From Burkholderiales bacterium (GTDB taxonomy: Bacteria > Pseudomonadota > Gammaproteobacteria > Burkholderiales > Usitatibacteraceae): a stretch of DNA of 64,000 nucleotides. The stretch spans positions 33,347 to 97,346 of the forward strand of contig JANYDB010000059.1 in NCBI GenBank assembly GCA_025359985.1. The letters are read 5' to 3'. Numbering within the stretch: position 1 is the first letter of the stretch; the number at the start of each line of letters is the position of its first letter. The notes beneath the pieces were generated by a model. The model did not search any database. It was not told the DNA's origin and was given only the letters and a program-made list of their open reading frames with translations. Below are positions 9,170 to 19,924 of this stretch, piece by piece. Both the position numbers and the translations under genes were made by a program.

Positions 9170-9412
9170 GTGGTCACGCCAGAACAAATTGAAGGTTATC
9201 TCCGCGCCAAGCTTGAGTGTGGGCATCTCGCCATTGAGGGTGATGGCGCACATTTCCAGGCGGTCATCGTCTGCAGCGCTTTTGAAGGCAAGTCACGTGT
9301 GCAGCGGCATCAGATGGTATATGGTGCGCTCGGCGACCGGATGCGCGAAGAAATTCATGCCCTGTCGATGCAGACTTATACCGCGCCTGAGTGGCATGCT
9401 TTACAAACCTGA
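9170..9412 (+). CDS. ibaG: BolA-family protein IbaG
   Basis: An 80-residue BolA-like protein. The GTG start at 9170 follows an AAAGAAA purine tract. The family motif region HFQAVIVCSAFEGKSRVQRHQMVYGAL (split here by position, about 28-54) includes the conserved FxGxxxVxRHxxVY pattern with the invariant His that helps bind [2Fe-2S] with monothiol glutaredoxins. IbaG lies just upstream of murA in many proteobacteria, as here (57-bp gap). Confidence 0.9.
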   Translation: MVTPEQIEGYLRAKLECGHLAIEGDGAHFQAVIVCSAFEGKSRVQRHQMVYGALGDRMREEIHALSMQTYTAPEWHALQT

Positions 9413-10732
<1,320 letters not shown>

Positions 10733-10747
10733 ACGAAAAATGAACAC

Positions 10748-10769
10748 GAAATGATTATGAAATGATTAC
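10748..10769 (+). repeat. 11-bp tandem duplication over the hisG start
   Basis: GAAATGATTAT (10748-10758) is followed directly by GAAATGATTAC (10759-10769). The second copy contains the hisG ATG at 10762, so the first copy supplies an out-of-frame ATG 11 bases upstream. No strong Shine-Dalgarno is present. Confidence 0.7.
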
Positions 10770-11403
10770 GATTGCCTTGTCCAAAGGCCGTATTTTTGAT
10801 GACACCGTACCGCTGCTCAAGGCAGCTGGCATCACCGCGCATGATGATCCGGAAAAATCGCGTAAGCTAATTCTTGATACTAATCGCGCCGATGTAAAAT
10901 TAGTCATTGTGCGCGCCTCCGACGTACCCACATATGTGCAATACGGTGCGGCTGATTTAGGCGTGGCCGGTAAAGATGTGCTGCTCGAAACCGATAGCAT
11001 GGGACTTTATCAACCGCTGGATTTGAATATCGGCAAATGCCGCATGATGGTTGCGGTACGCGAGGGCTTCGATTATGCGGCGGCGGTCAAACGTGGCGCC
11101 CGGCTAAATGTGGCGACGAAATATGTGCAAGTTGCACGCGAGCACTTTGCACAAAAAGGCATGCACGTTAATCTCATCAAACTTTATGGCTCGATGGAAT
11201 TAGCGCCCTTGACCGGGCTGGCGGATGCCATTGTTGATCTGGTGTCGACGGGCAATACGCTGAAGGCCAACCAGCTCATTGCAGTGGAAGAAATCATGCC
11301 GATTTCAAGCCGCCTGATCGTAAACCGCGCCGCGCTGAAAGTTAAGCGCGATCAGATTCAGCCGATGATTGATGCGTTCGAGCGGGCGGCTCAAGCATCT
11401 TGA
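10762..11403 (+). CDS. hisG: ATP phosphoribosyltransferase, short form HisG
   Basis: A 213-residue catalytic subunit that joins ATP and PRPP in the first step of histidine synthesis. The core motifs [18 protein letters not shown] and the PRPP-binding [13 protein letters not shown] (about 155-167) are present. The protein ends at ~213 residues and lacks the C-terminal ACT-like regulatory domain of the long form. It is therefore the short form, which needs the HisRS-like subunit HisZ; hisZ is not in the window. The start lies inside a tandem 11-bp duplication. Confidence 0.96.
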   Translation: MITIALSKGRIFDDTVPLLKAAGITAHDDPEKSRKLILDTNRADVKLVIVRASDVPTYVQYGAADLGVAGKDVLLETDSMGLYQPLDLNIGKCRMMVAVREGFDYAAAVKRGARLNVATKYVQVAREHFAQKGMHVNLIKLYGSMELAPLTGLADAIVDLVSTGNTLKANQLIAVEEIMPISSRLIVNRAALKVKRDQIQPMIDAFERAAQAS

Positions 11404-11432
11404 TGAAATCGGTCTGCGTCGATCTAATTTTG

Positions 11433-11498
11433 AAACTCCCTAACCAGCGCGGCTTTTAGGGCAAAAATGCCTCAATTGCCTCACCTACGCTAGTGTTT
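11433..11498. repeat. 66-bp palindromic element, copy 1 (hisG-hisD gap)
   Basis: An imperfect palindrome with a 30-nt left arm (11433-11462, begins AAACTC), a 6-nt loop AAAAAT (11463-11468) and a 30-nt right arm (11469-11498, ends GTGTTT). The geometry is identical to the other copies at 14489, 37145, 44660, 49200 and 55632. The arms are more diverged here than in other copies; the ends, loop and the GGC..GC bases beside the loop are the recognisable parts. Confidence 0.7.
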
Positions 11499-11511
11499 AA
11501 ATAATTTTTTT

Positions 11512-12810
11512 ATGCTTATGATTCAACATCTCGATTCCACCAGCGCTGACTTTGAGAGCGATCTGGCCAAACTATTGGCGTTTGAAGCAGCACAAGATCC
11601 TAAAGTAGAAACCGTTGCACGCGATATTCTGTCGCAAATAAAATCCCGTGGTGATGCAGCCTTGCTCGATTACACGGCACGCTTTGATCGCTGGACACCG
11701 GCTTCGGCAAGCGCCCTGGAAATAGACCCAGCGAACTTGCAAGCCGCGCTGGATAAAATTTCCAGTCCCGTCCGTACCGCCCTTGAAACAGCCGCCGCAC
11801 GGATTAGCGCCTATCACGAACATCAAGTTCAGCCGTCCTGGCAATACACTGAGGCTGACGGCACCATACTCGGCCAGCAGATTACCGCCATTGATCGCGC
11901 CGGGCTGTATGTGCCCGGCGGCAAAGCAGCGTATCCGTCGTCAGTACTGATGAATGCGATAGCGGCCAAAGTTGCAGGCGTGGCCGAACTCATCATGGTG
12001 ACGCCAACGCCTGATGGCGTCATCAATGACACCGTACTCGCTGCTGCTGCGCTGGCGGGTGTTGATCGGGTGTTTCGTATCGGTGGTGCACAGGCCATTG
12101 GCGCACTGGCATTTGGCACCGCCACTGTGCCCGCCGTCGATAAAATTGTCGGCCCCGGCAACGCCTATGTGGCGGCAGCTAAGCGTTTTGTATTTGGCCA
12201 GGTTGGCATCGATATGGTGGCTGGCCCCTCAGAAATTTTGGTTATCGCGGATGGCAAGACCGATCCTGACTGGGTTGCGATGGATTTGTTTTCGCAAGCC
12301 GAACATGATGAGATCGCACAATCTATTTTGCTTTGTCCTGATGCGGGCTATATCGAACAAGTTTTGCGCAGTATGGAAAAATTGCTGTTGACGATGCCGC
12401 GTGCCGCTATTATTCGCGCCGCTCTAACCAATCGTGGCGCGCTGATTAAGGTGCGGCATCTGGCGCAAGCTTGCGTGATCTCGAACCGGATTGCGCCAGA
12501 GCATCTGGAATTATCGGTGGCCGATCCTGACGCGCTGCTGCCGCAGATTCGTCATGCAGGCGCGATTTTTATGGGGGGTTTTTCATCTGAATCGATTGGT
12601 GATTATTGCGCCGGGCCCAACCATGTCTTGCCAACCTCGCGCACCTCGCGCTTCTCGTCGCCATTAGGTGTTTATGATTTTCAGAAGCGCTCAAGCATCG
12701 TGCATGTCTCGCGCGAAGGCGCACAGACTCTGGGCCGCGTTGCCGCCACTCTAGCGCGTGCTGAGGGCCTGGAAGCGCACGCGCAATCAGCAGATTTCCG
12801 CCTGAAATAA
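11512..12810 (+). CDS. hisD: Histidinol dehydrogenase HisD
   Basis: A 432-residue zinc enzyme that oxidises histidinol to histidine in two NAD-dependent steps, the last reactions of the pathway. The conserved [12 protein letters not shown] and [10 protein letters not shown] segments (about 218-245) and [14 protein letters not shown] are present, followed by the His/Glu residues in [16 protein letters not shown]. An ATG two codons downstream (11518) is an equally good start. It is separated from hisG by a 66-bp palindromic element and overlaps nothing. hisC starts four bases after its stop. Confidence 0.97.
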   Translation: MLMIQHLDSTSADFESDLAKLLAFEAAQDPKVETVARDILSQIKSRGDAALLDYTARFDRWTPASASALEIDPANLQAALDKISSPVRTALETAAARISAYHEHQVQPSWQYTEADGTILGQQITAIDRAGLYVPGGKAAYPSSVLMNAIAAKVAGVAELIMVTPTPDGVINDTVLAAAALAGVDRVFRIGGAQAIGALAFGTATVPAVDKIVGPGNAYVAAAKRFVFGQVGIDMVAGPSEILVIADGKTDPDWVAMDLFSQAEHDEIAQSILLCPDAGYIEQVLRSMEKLLLTMPRAAIIRAALTNRGALIKVRHLAQACVISNRIAPEHLELSVADPDALLPQIRHAGAIFMGGFSSESIGDYCAGPNHVLPTSRTSRFSSPLGVYDFQKRSSIVHVSREGAQTLGRVAATLARAEGLEAHAQSADFRLK

Positions 12811-12813
12811 TTT

Positions 12814-13893
12814 GTGATGATCCCGCCAGATATTATTCGGCCCGAAATCGCAGCGTTGTCTGCCTATCCTGTGCAATCAGCCTCAGGTTTTATCAAACTG
12901 GATGCGATGGAAAACCCGTATGCTTTTCCCGCGATGCTCCAAGCTCGGCTACTGGCGAGGCTTTCCGAGGCATCGCTGAATCGTTATCCGAGCGCCGATG
13001 CGCCTGAATTGAAAGCGGCGATTCGCCAGGCCATGAGCATTCCGGCTGAGCTTGATATTTTGCTAGGCAACGGTTCGGATGAAATTATTCAACTCATCGC
13101 GTTGGCCTGCGCACGACCGGGTGCAAGCCTGTTGTCTGTCGAACCTGCGTTCGTGATGTTCAAAATGATCGCTAAATTTTGCGGCCTGAAATATGTGGGC
13201 GTACCGCTGAAAACTGATTTTTCAATCCACATTGAAGCCATGATCGCAGCGATTGAGCGCGACCAGCCCGCCGTTACTTTCATCGCCAATCCCAACAATC
13301 CCACTGGCAATTGTTTTGATCGTACATCGCTTCATCGTCTCATCACCACAGCTGAAAAAAATCACGGCCTAGTGGTTATTGATGAAGCTTATTTTGCATT
13401 CTCCCGCGAATCATTTTTGCGCGACATTGCGCAATATCCGAATGCAGTTTTAATGCGCACCGTGTCGAAACTCGGCCTCGCGGGCGTGCGGCTTGGCATG
13501 CTGATCGGCCGACGGGAATGGCTGCAGGAGTTTGATAAATTGCGCTTGCCCTACAACATTAATTGCCTGACGCAAGCGGCCGCCATTTTTGCGCTGGAGC
13601 ACTACGATGCCTTGCTATTGCAGGCAGAATCCATCAAACAGGAGCGTAGCCGCCTGACGACAATGCTCAAGCAAATTGCCGGCCTTCAACCATTCCCCAG
13701 CGACGCTAATTTCATTCTGGTGCGCGTAGCCGCTGCAGACAAAATTTTTAACGCCCTGCTCTCGCGTAAAATCTTAGTGAAGCACACTAGCAAGTCACAC
13801 CCGCTGATGGCGAACACACTGCGTTTAACCGTTGGCACCCCTGCCGAAAACGATGCGATGATAAGCGCATTAAAATATTCAATAAGCCTATGA
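12814..13893 (+). CDS. hisC: Histidinol-phosphate aminotransferase HisC
   Basis: A 359-residue PLP-dependent class I/II aminotransferase that converts imidazole acetol phosphate to histidinol phosphate. Visible signatures are KLDAMENPY at the N-terminus, [18 protein letters not shown], the DEAYF motif and the PLP-lysine region [18 protein letters not shown] at 12814 and an ATG at 12817 are both possible starts. The stop overlaps the hisB start (ATGA). Confidence 0.96.
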   Translation: MMIPPDIIRPEIAALSAYPVQSASGFIKLDAMENPYAFPAMLQARLLARLSEASLNRYPSADAPELKAAIRQAMSIPAELDILLGNGSDEIIQLIALACARPGASLLSVEPAFVMFKMIAKFCGLKYVGVPLKTDFSIHIEAMIAAIERDQPAVTFIANPNNPTGNCFDRTSLHRLITTAEKNHGLVVIDEAYFAFSRESFLRDIAQYPNAVLMRTVSKLGLAGVRLGMLIGRREWLQEFDKLRLPYNINCLTQAAAIFALEHYDALLLQAESIKQERSRLTTMLKQIAGLQPFPSDANFILVRVAAADKIFNALLSRKILVKHTSKSHPLMANTLRLTVGTPAENDAMISALKYSISL

Positions 13894-14480
13894 ACCGAAC
13901 CGCCGATATCACCCGCAACACCCAGGAAACCCGGATTCACGTGGCCTTGAATTTAGACGGCAAGGGCGTGGCCAAACTCGATTCAGGCATTCCGTTTCTG
14001 GATCATATGATTGATCAAATTGCGCGTCACGGCATGATCGATATTGAATTAAAAGCCACCGGTGATTTACATATTGATGCGCATCACACGGTTGAAGATA
14101 TTGGCATCACACTCGGTCAAGCCATCACTCAGGCGCTCGGCGACAAGATGGGCATTGTGCGTTACGGGCACGCCTATGTGCCGCTGGATGAAGCCCTGTC
14201 GCGCGTAGTGATTGATCTGTCGGGTCGGCCTGGCTTGTCGTATCACGTCAACTTCACGCGCGCACGGGTCGGCGATTTGGATGTCGATTTATTCATCGAA
14301 TTTTTTCAGGGCTTCGCGAATCACGCATTGGCAACGGTGCACATCGATAATATTCGCGGCGTGAATGCACATCATCAAGCCGAGACCATTTTTAAAGCGT
14401 TCGGACGCGCATTGCGGATGGCGTGCGAGCGGGATGCGCGTGCGACAGGTATCCTGCCCTCAACCAAAGGTTCGCTTTAA
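13890..14480 (+). CDS. hisB: Imidazoleglycerol-phosphate dehydratase HisB
   Basis: A 196-residue monofunctional dehydratase (no phosphatase domain). It carries the metal-binding motifs [20 protein letters not shown] and later NAHHQAE, and the family hallmark GLSYHVNF region. It overlaps hisC by four bases. A 132-bp gap with a long hairpin and tandem repeats follows before hisH. Confidence 0.97.
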   Translation: MNRTADITRNTQETRIHVALNLDGKGVAKLDSGIPFLDHMIDQIARHGMIDIELKATGDLHIDAHHTVEDIGITLGQAITQALGDKMGIVRYGHAYVPLDEALSRVVIDLSGRPGLSYHVNFTRARVGDLDVDLFIEFFQGFANHALATVHIDNIRGVNAHHQAETIFKAFGRALRMACERDARATGILPSTKGSL

Positions 14481-14488
14481 TAAAATGC

Positions 14489-14554
14489 AAACTCCAGCAA
14501 AGACGGGAATCTTGAAGCGTTTTTGCTTCAAGATTCCCGTCAATAGAAGGGTTA
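14489..14554. repeat. 66-bp palindromic element, copy 2 (hisB-hisH gap)
   Basis: Left arm 14489-14518 begins AAACTC; loop GTTTTT is 14519-14524; right arm is 14525-14554. The inner 17 bp pair perfectly (GACGGGAATCTTGAAGC at 14502-14518 with its reverse complement at 14525-14541), giving the strongest hairpin of the family. No T-run follows, so it is not a standard Rho-independent terminator. It lies between two genes that should be co-transcribed. Confidence 0.85.
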
Positions 14555-14567
14555 GCATTGTCTATTC

Positions 14568-14606
14568 GCTGTACTGATTAGCTGTATTGATTAGCCGTGT
14601 TGATTA
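14568..14606 (+). repeat. Three tandem 13-bp repeats just upstream of hisH
   Basis: GCTGTACTGATTA (14568-14580), GCTGTATTGATTA (14581-14593) and GCCGTGTTGATTA (14594-14606) are consecutive, with one to three differences. They end six bases before the hisH ATG, in the place where a ribosome-binding site would be. Confidence 0.8.
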
Positions 14607-14612
14607 CCTTTT

Positions 14613-15266
14613 ATGCAAAAAATCGTTGTTGTTGATTACGGGATGGGCAATCTGCGCTCAGTGGCGAAAGCCTTTGAATTCGTGGTGCGTGAACATGCGT
14701 TACCGTTTGAGGTCGCGATTTCTGACTCGCCCGACGAGGTGCGTAAAGCTGACCGCGTGATTTTTCCGGGTCAAGGCGCGATGCCGGATTGCATGCGCTA
14801 TCTGCGCGAAAGCGGCCTGGAAGATGCCGTCCGCGAGAGCGCCGCCGCCAAACCGTTTTTGGGTATTTGTGTGGGCATGCAGATGTTGTTCGATGTTTCT
14901 GAAGAGGGCAACACGCCGGGCTTGAGCATTTTTGCAGGCACGGTAAAACGCTTTCAGCCGACAGATGCCTCTCTGAAAGTGCCCCACATGGGTTGGAATG
15001 AAGTCATGCAAACCCGTGCACATCCGCTATGGAAAAACATTCCCGATGCAGAGCGTTTTTATTTCGTGCATAGTTATTACTGTGAACCTAGTGAAAACCC
15101 GAACATCATTACCGACCCCAAAGTCACTACTGCCGTGGCAGACTATGGTCAACGCTTCACCGCTGCGGTGGCGCGCGACAATATTTTTGCGACACAATTT
15201 CACCCTGAGAAAAGTCATCACGCCGGCTTGACGTTATATAAAAATTTCCTTGAATGGATACCTTAA
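14613..15266 (+). CDS. hisH: Imidazole glycerol phosphate synthase glutaminase subunit HisH
   Basis: A 217-residue class I glutamine amidotransferase that supplies ammonia to HisF. The nucleophile Cys is in [12 protein letters not shown] (about 86-97), and the His/Glu of the triad are in [10 protein letters not shown] near residue 200. The N-terminal [12 protein letters not shown] is typical. There is no evident Shine-Dalgarno; tandem 13-bp repeats occupy that site. Confidence 0.97.
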   Translation: MQKIVVVDYGMGNLRSVAKAFEFVVREHALPFEVAISDSPDEVRKADRVIFPGQGAMPDCMRYLRESGLEDAVRESAAAKPFLGICVGMQMLFDVSEEGNTPGLSIFAGTVKRFQPTDASLKVPHMGWNEVMQTRAHPLWKNIPDAERFYFVHSYYCEPSENPNIITDPKVTTAVADYGQRFTAAVARDNIFATQFHPEKSHHAGLTLYKNFLEWIP

Positions 15267-15370
15267 GTTTTATTTGCGTTCTTGCCGGGTGCGCCTAGGT
15301 TTCTGTTTAAATTCTTTTTTAAAATGCGCTTTCTTCCCACTTTTTTCCCCACATATATACGCCCCAAACG

Positions 15371-16111
15371 ATGTTGATCATCCCTGCAATTGATATCAAA
15401 GACGGTCAATGCGTGCGCCTTGAAAAAGGTGAAATGGCATCGGCTACTGTGTTCTCTGACAACGCTGCCAGCACCGCGCGCAAATGGCTTGAGATGGGCG
15501 CGCGACGTTTGCATGTTGTTGATCTCAATGGCGCATTCGCCGGCAAGCCGCGTAATGAAAGCGTGGTCAAGGAAATTATTGCTGAAGTCGGCAGTGAATT
15601 GCCGATTCAGCTCGGCGGCGGCATTCGCGACCTGGATACGATAGAGCGCTATCTGGATGATGGTGTTGCCTACATCGTCATCGGCACCGCCGCGGTAAAA
15701 ATATCTGGCTTTCTGCATGAGGCCTGCGATGCATTTCCGGGGCACATCATCGTCGCGCTCGATGCAAAAGACGGCAAAGTCGCCACCGATGGCTGGTCAA
15801 AGCTCACCGGGCATGATGTGATTGACCTGGCGGTACGGTTTCAGGATTACGGCGTGGAAGCGGTGCTCTATACCGATATTGGACGCGACGGCATGATGAC
15901 TGGTGTGAATATTGAGGCCACCGTCAAACTCGCCAAAGCCCTCACGATTCCGGTGATCGCCAGTGGCGGGCTCAATGATATTGAAGATGTGAAACGCCTC
16001 ATGGCGGTGGAAGATGAGGGCATCATGGGGGCGATTACGGGCCGCGCCATTTATGAAGGCAAGCTCGATTTCAAAAAAGCCTGTGAGCTGGCGCATGCGG
16101 TTGGAATGTGA
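15371..16111 (+). CDS. hisA: ProFAR isomerase HisA
   Basis: A 246-residue TIM-barrel isomerase acting on phosphoribosyl-formimino AICAR phosphate. The paired phosphate-binding motifs are visible ([15 protein letters not shown] in the first half, [14 protein letters not shown] in the second). The catalytic Asp residues are Asp8 (PAIDIKDG) and Asp in [12 protein letters not shown]. The stop codon lies inside a 12-bp tandem duplication. Confidence 0.97.
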   Translation: MLIIPAIDIKDGQCVRLEKGEMASATVFSDNAASTARKWLEMGARRLHVVDLNGAFAGKPRNESVVKEIIAEVGSELPIQLGGGIRDLDTIERYLDDGVAYIVIGTAAVKISGFLHEACDAFPGHIIVALDAKDGKVATDGWSKLTGHDVIDLAVRFQDYGVEAVLYTDIGRDGMMTGVNIEATVKLAKALTIPVIASGGLNDIEDVKRLMAVEDEGIMGAITGRAIYEGKLDFKKACELAHAVGM

Positions 16112-16126
16112 CTGCGAATGTGACTG
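16103..16126 (+). repeat. 12-bp tandem duplication across the hisA stop
   Basis: GGAATGTGACTG (16103-16114) is followed by CGAATGTGACTG (16115-16126), 11 of 12 bases identical. The hisA TGA (16109-16111) is in the first copy. The gap to the hisF ATG is otherwise unremarkable. Confidence 0.75.
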
Positions 16127-16183
16127 AAAATTGGTTTGTCTGAAGCGTCGCCACGCGCAGATTGTTCATTTATTAGGGTTGTC

Positions 16184-16942
16184 ATGCTTGCCAAGAGAAT
16201 CATTCCCTGCCTGGATGTCAATGCAGGCCGTGTCGTCAAAGGCGTCAACTTCTTGAATCTGCGCGATGCCGGCGATCCCGTTGAGATTGCGAAAAAATAT
16301 AACGATGAAGGTGCCGATGAAATTACTTTCCTCGACATTACCGCCAGCTCGGATCAGCGCGGCCTTATCCTCGATATCATTGCGCGCGTGGCCGAGCAGG
16401 TTTTTATTCCCTTAACGGTGGGTGGCGGCGTGCGCGAAGTCAACGATGTGCGCCGCCTGCTGAATGCCGGTGCCGACAAGATCAGCATCAATACTTCAGC
16501 CGTGACCAATCCGCAGCTGGTTCAGGCAGCGGCTGATAAATTTGGCTCACAGGCGATTGTGGTGGCGATTGACGCTCGCCAGACAACGGCTGGCGCATGG
16601 GAAGTGTTTACCCACGGTGGCCGCACCGCCACTGGGCTTGATGCGGTGGCCTGGGCACGGCACATGAATGCGTGCGGCGCAGGCGAAATTTTACTCACCA
16701 GCATGGATCGCGATGGCACCAAATCCGGCTTTGATTTAGCGCTGACTCGCGCCGTGGCTGAGGCCGTCAGCGTGCCGGTGATTGCGTCTGGCGGTGTGGG
16801 CAGCCTGAATGATTTAGCCGATGGGGTGATTGAGGGCAAAGCCGATGCGGTGCTGGCGGCTTCGATTTTTCACTTTGGTGAATTTACAATAAAGCAAGCC
16901 AAACTGCATATGGCAGCGCGTGGCATTGAAATGCGCTTGTGA
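16184..16942 (+). CDS. hisF: Imidazole glycerol phosphate synthase cyclase subunit HisF
   Basis: A 252-residue TIM-barrel subunit that, with HisH, forms imidazole glycerol phosphate and AICAR. The ATG at 16184 is used because [12 protein letters not shown] is the conserved family N-terminus and a TTAGGG ribosome-binding site precedes it; an upstream in-frame start at 16136 would add 16 unconserved residues. Catalytic Asp11 (CLDV) and Asp in [13 protein letters not shown] are present. The stop overlaps the hisI start. Confidence 0.97.
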   Translation: MLAKRIIPCLDVNAGRVVKGVNFLNLRDAGDPVEIAKKYNDEGADEITFLDITASSDQRGLILDIIARVAEQVFIPLTVGGGVREVNDVRRLLNAGADKISINTSAVTNPQLVQAAADKFGSQAIVVAIDARQTTAGAWEVFTHGGRTATGLDAVAWARHMNACGAGEILLTSMDRDGTKSGFDLALTRAVAEAVSVPVIASGGVGSLNDLADGVIEGKADAVLAASIFHFGEFTIKQAKLHMAARGIEMRL

Positions 16943-17334
16943 TGGATACACGCTCTCATGCCATGCTGCTTGATGCTATTAAATGGAACGACTATGGTTT
17001 GGTCGCCGCGATTGCACAGGATGCCACCAGCAAAGACGTGCTGATGATGGCCTGGATGAACCGTGAATCGCTGATGTTGACGCTATCAACCGGTGACGCG
17101 CATTATTGGTCGCGTTCACGTCAGGCGCTCTGGAAAAAAGGCGAATCATCGGGCCACATCCAGCACGTACAGGAACTCAGGCTGGATTGTGACGGCGACA
17201 CGATTTTGCTAAAGGTTGAGCAGGTCGGGGGCATTGCCTGCCACACGGGCCGCGCTAACTGCTTTTTCAACCTGCAGCAGAATGGAAACTGGGTCGTCAC
17301 TTTACCCGTGCTAACATCGCCCGGAAAATTTTAA
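16939..17334 (+). CDS. hisI: Phosphoribosyl-AMP cyclohydrolase HisI
   Basis: A 131-residue monofunctional cyclohydrolase (HisI domain without a fused HisE). Conserved features are [13 protein letters not shown], the [16 protein letters not shown] segment and the metal-binding [11 protein letters not shown] with CHTGRANCF (zinc Cys residues). GTG at 16939 or ATG at 16942 may start translation; both overlap the hisF stop. Confidence 0.96.
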   Translation: MMDTRSHAMLLDAIKWNDYGLVAAIAQDATSKDVLMMAWMNRESLMLTLSTGDAHYWSRSRQALWKKGESSGHIQHVQELRLDCDGDTILLKVEQVGGIACHTGRANCFFNLQQNGNWVVTLPVLTSPGKF

Positions 17335-17351
17335 AGCAGATCGAAAATACA

Positions 17352-17672
17352 ATGAACGACAGCCTGCAACGACTTGAAGCTACCATTGCCGCGCGGCAAC
17401 ACGCCGCGCCGGAATCGTCTTATGTGGCAAAGCTAAACGCCAAAGGACTTGACACGATTTTGAAAAAATTGGGTGAAGAAGCCATTGAAACCGTGATTGC
17501 CGCCAAGTCCGGCGCGCGCGAAGCGACTATCTACGAAACTGCGGATCTGCTGTTTCACACGCTCGTCATGCTAGGCCATCAACATATTGCCTTAGCTGAG
17601 GTGCTGGCTGAGCTGGATCGCCGCGAAGGCACTTCGGGAATTGATGAAAAAAATGCCAGGCTCTTCATATGA
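17352..17672 (+). CDS. hisE: Phosphoribosyl-ATP pyrophosphohydrolase HisE
   Basis: A 106-residue MazG-like all-alpha enzyme that removes pyrophosphate from phosphoribosyl-ATP. The diagnostic [14 protein letters not shown] (about 40-53) and [13 protein letters not shown] metal-binding segments are present. It follows hisI by 17 bp, and its stop overlaps the ATG of the HIT gene. Confidence 0.96.
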   Translation: MNDSLQRLEATIAARQHAAPESSYVAKLNAKGLDTILKKLGEEAIETVIAAKSGAREATIYETADLLFHTLVMLGHQHIALAEVLAELDRREGTSGIDEKNARLFI

Positions 17673-18076
17673 ACACCCGCATTAACAACAGCGTAAACGC
17701 CGACATGAAAGCCGACTTGAACACCACCATATTCGGTAAAATTTTACGCGGTGAAATTCCTTGTCAAAAAATTTACGAAGATGATGAGCTGTTTGCATTC
17801 CACGATATTCACCCGATTGCGGAGGTGCATTTTTTGATTATCCCGAAAAAATTTATTCCGACGCTGGCGGATGTCACTGCGGATGATTCGGCATTATTGG
17901 GCAAAATGCTAAGCCTCGCGCCACTATTAGCGAAACAACAAGGTCTGATCGAAGGTTTTCGTACGGCTATTAATACCGGCAAGCTGGGCGGTCAAGACGT
18001 GTATCATTTACATATTCATGTGTTTGGCAATCGCCCGGGCGCGAATGCATTGCGGGCAATGGGTGCGCTCACTTAA
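17669..18076 (+). CDS. hinT: HIT-family nucleotide hydrolase (HinT)
   Basis: A 135-residue histidine-triad protein with the catalytic motif HLHIHVFG (about 112-119) and the family core [19 protein letters not shown]. HinT-type enzymes hydrolyse purine nucleoside phosphoramidates. Compared with the usual start at about residue 18, it has an N-terminal extension of ~17 residues. The chosen ATG overlaps the hisE stop by four bases, which supports it. It links the his genes to tat, as in other betaproteobacteria. Confidence 0.94.
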   Translation: MNTRINNSVNADMKADLNTTIFGKILRGEIPCQKIYEDDELFAFHDIHPIAEVHFLIIPKKFIPTLADVTADDSALLGKMLSLAPLLAKQQGLIEGFRTAINTGKLGGQDVYHLHIHVFGNRPGANALRAMGALT

Positions 18077-18224
18077 TAAGCGTTCAATACGTTCAACCGA
18101 GTTTGTACTGGAACCTTGACTGACCCAGTGCATCCAAGTAATGGCTTCACGAAACTTTGTACTCATCCCCCACATAAAGCGTGACCACACCGCGATTGAT
18201 CCATCACTGTTATAGGAGATTTTC

Positions 18225-18449
18225 ATGGGAAGTTTTAGCATTTGGCACTGGTTGATTGTGTTGGTGATTGTATTGCTGGTATTTGGCACCAAGAAACTCA
18301 AAAACATCGGCAGCGATTTAGGCGGTGCGGTAAAAGGATTCAAAGATGGCATGAAAACAGATGAAGCCGACAAGAAGCCAGAGCAGCTTGCCGCTGAGAA
18401 AACTGGCCAGACCATTGATGGAGAAGTTAAGGATAAGCAAAAGTCGTAA
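18225..18449 (+). CDS. tatA: Sec-independent translocase subunit TatA
   Basis: A 74-residue protein with an N-terminal transmembrane helix (about 5-22), the conserved [20 protein letters not shown] hinge/amphipathic helix and a charged tail. TatA oligomers form the pore that moves folded proteins across the inner membrane. A TAGGAG ribosome-binding site lies just upstream of the ATG. Confidence 0.97.
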   Translation: MGSFSIWHWLIVLVIVLLVFGTKKLKNIGSDLGGAVKGFKDGMKTDEADKKPEQLAAEKTGQTIDGEVKDKQKS

Positions 18450-18531
18450 TCGCGATTGGGTGGCCTGTCTACCTTTTGGATCCCATTTTTCTCTCATCAA
18501 TCCGGCCCACGACTGCTAGCACTTTAACTTT

Positions 18532-19107
18532 ATGCTCGACATCAGTTTTTCTGAAATCGCCGTAATCGGTGCCGTCGCGCTGGTGGTGCTCGGCCCGGAG
18601 CGCTTGCCAAAAGTGGCGCGGACGGCAGGGCATCTATTTGGCCGTTTGCAGCGCTACGTTAATGGCGTGAAAGCGGATATAGCGCGCGAGATTGAAGGCT
18701 CGGAACTGGCCAAAATCAAGCAGGAAGTACAAGATGCTGCCCGCTCTTTCGAGCAAACAGTGCAGAAACATGCGGGCGATGTTGAGTCAGAAGCAAAGTT
18801 AATCCAAACGCATACCGAAACGCTAGCTGCCAACACCAACTCACCAGCAGCAATCGGCGCTGGTGTAGATGCCGATACAGGCGCGACTGAGGCGACATCA
18901 AACAGCACTCTCAAGTCAGAATTCAAGTCCGCATGTACAGCTATTGAAGCCCATGCATCGTCTAAGGTTATTGTCGAGGCCGCGCATTCATCCGCCAACC
19001 CGGCCGTGTTTGGCCAAGGATTTTTTGATTTTGGAATCGAGCCGCTAAGGCACGCCACTACTCAATCTCCCACAACGGCTGCACACATTGCTGCGGCGGC
19101 GGCATAA
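18532..19107 (+). CDS. tatB: Sec-independent translocase subunit TatB
   Basis: A 191-residue protein. It starts with the TatB-type helix MLDISFSEIAVIGAVALVVLGPERLP (read at residues 1-26), including the conserved LGPERLPK turn, then an amphipathic helix and a long Ala/Thr/Ser-rich tail. TatB and TatC together recognise twin-arginine signals. The tail is longer and of lower complexity than the conserved part. Confidence 0.96.
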   Translation: MLDISFSEIAVIGAVALVVLGPERLPKVARTAGHLFGRLQRYVNGVKADIAREIEGSELAKIKQEVQDAARSFEQTVQKHAGDVESEAKLIQTHTETLAANTNSPAAIGAGVDADTGATEATSNSTLKSEFKSACTAIEAHASSKVIVEAAHSSANPAVFGQGFFDFGIEPLRHATTQSPTTAAHIAAAAA

Positions 19108-19115
19108 ATAAATCC

Positions 19116-19883
19116 ATGGCCGAACTTATTGAGCCCAGCGGGCAGGACACCTTCGTTTCGCACCTGGTGGAATTGCGGGATCGATTGGTTAAAGCCATTT
19201 TTGCATGGCTGGTTGTGCTAATTCCCTTGATCACACCGCCCTGGTTTTTAGCGGGCAAGATCTATGATTTTGTCGCTCAGCCGATGATTGACGCTTTGCC
19301 TGCTGGATCAAAAATGATCGCGACAGGTGTGATCGCACCGTTTTTTATCCCGCTAAAAATTGCCATGTTGGCGGCCTTTTTGGTGGCATTACCGATTATC
19401 TTGTATCAGGCTTGGGCGTTTGTTGCACCGGGGCTCTATAAACATGAAAAGCGCTTTGTGCTGCCCCTCATTTTTACGAGCACGCTGCTGTTTTTTGTCG
19501 GCATGGGGTTTTGCTATTTCTTTGTCTTCAAGATGGTGTTTAGTTTTATTGCACAAATGGCGCCCAGCTCGATTACGGTGGCTCCAGACATCGAAAACTA
19601 TTTCAGTTTTGTCATGGGTATGTTTTTAGCGTTTGGCCTCGCATTTGAAACCCCGGTGGTGGTGGTGGTATTAGTAGCCACTAGGCTCGTCAGCATTGAG
19701 ACTTTACGGGAAGTCCGTCGCTATGTGATTGTAGGTGCATTCGTGGTGGCTGCTATTGCCACGCCGCCTGACGTTACGTCACAGCTAGCGCTCGCTATTC
19801 CACTTTGTATTCTATATGAGCTGGGCATAATCTTTGCGCGATTTTTTGTCAAACCCAGAACCGCCGACATCGTTACAGAATAA
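19116..19883 (+). CDS. tatC: Sec-independent translocase subunit TatC
   Basis: A 255-residue protein with six transmembrane segments. The N-terminal FVSHLVELRDRLVKA includes the conserved signal-binding Glu. The family-typical FSFVMGMFLAFGLAFE segment is at about 165-180. It starts eight bases after tatB and ends the tat operon. The protease gene beyond is convergent. A likely substrate in this window is the Rieske protein PetA. Confidence 0.97.
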   Translation: MAELIEPSGQDTFVSHLVELRDRLVKAIFAWLVVLIPLITPPWFLAGKIYDFVAQPMIDALPAGSKMIATGVIAPFFIPLKIAMLAAFLVALPIILYQAWAFVAPGLYKHEKRFVLPLIFTSTLLFFVGMGFCYFFVFKMVFSFIAQMAPSSITVAPDIENYFSFVMGMFLAFGLAFETPVVVVVLVATRLVSIETLREVRRYVIVGAFVVAAIATPPDVTSQLALAIPLCILYELGIIFARFFVKPRTADIVTE

Positions 19884-19924
19884 ATAGGCGCGTTAATTTA
19901 AGTTGGCTAGTAAAGTAAAAACGA

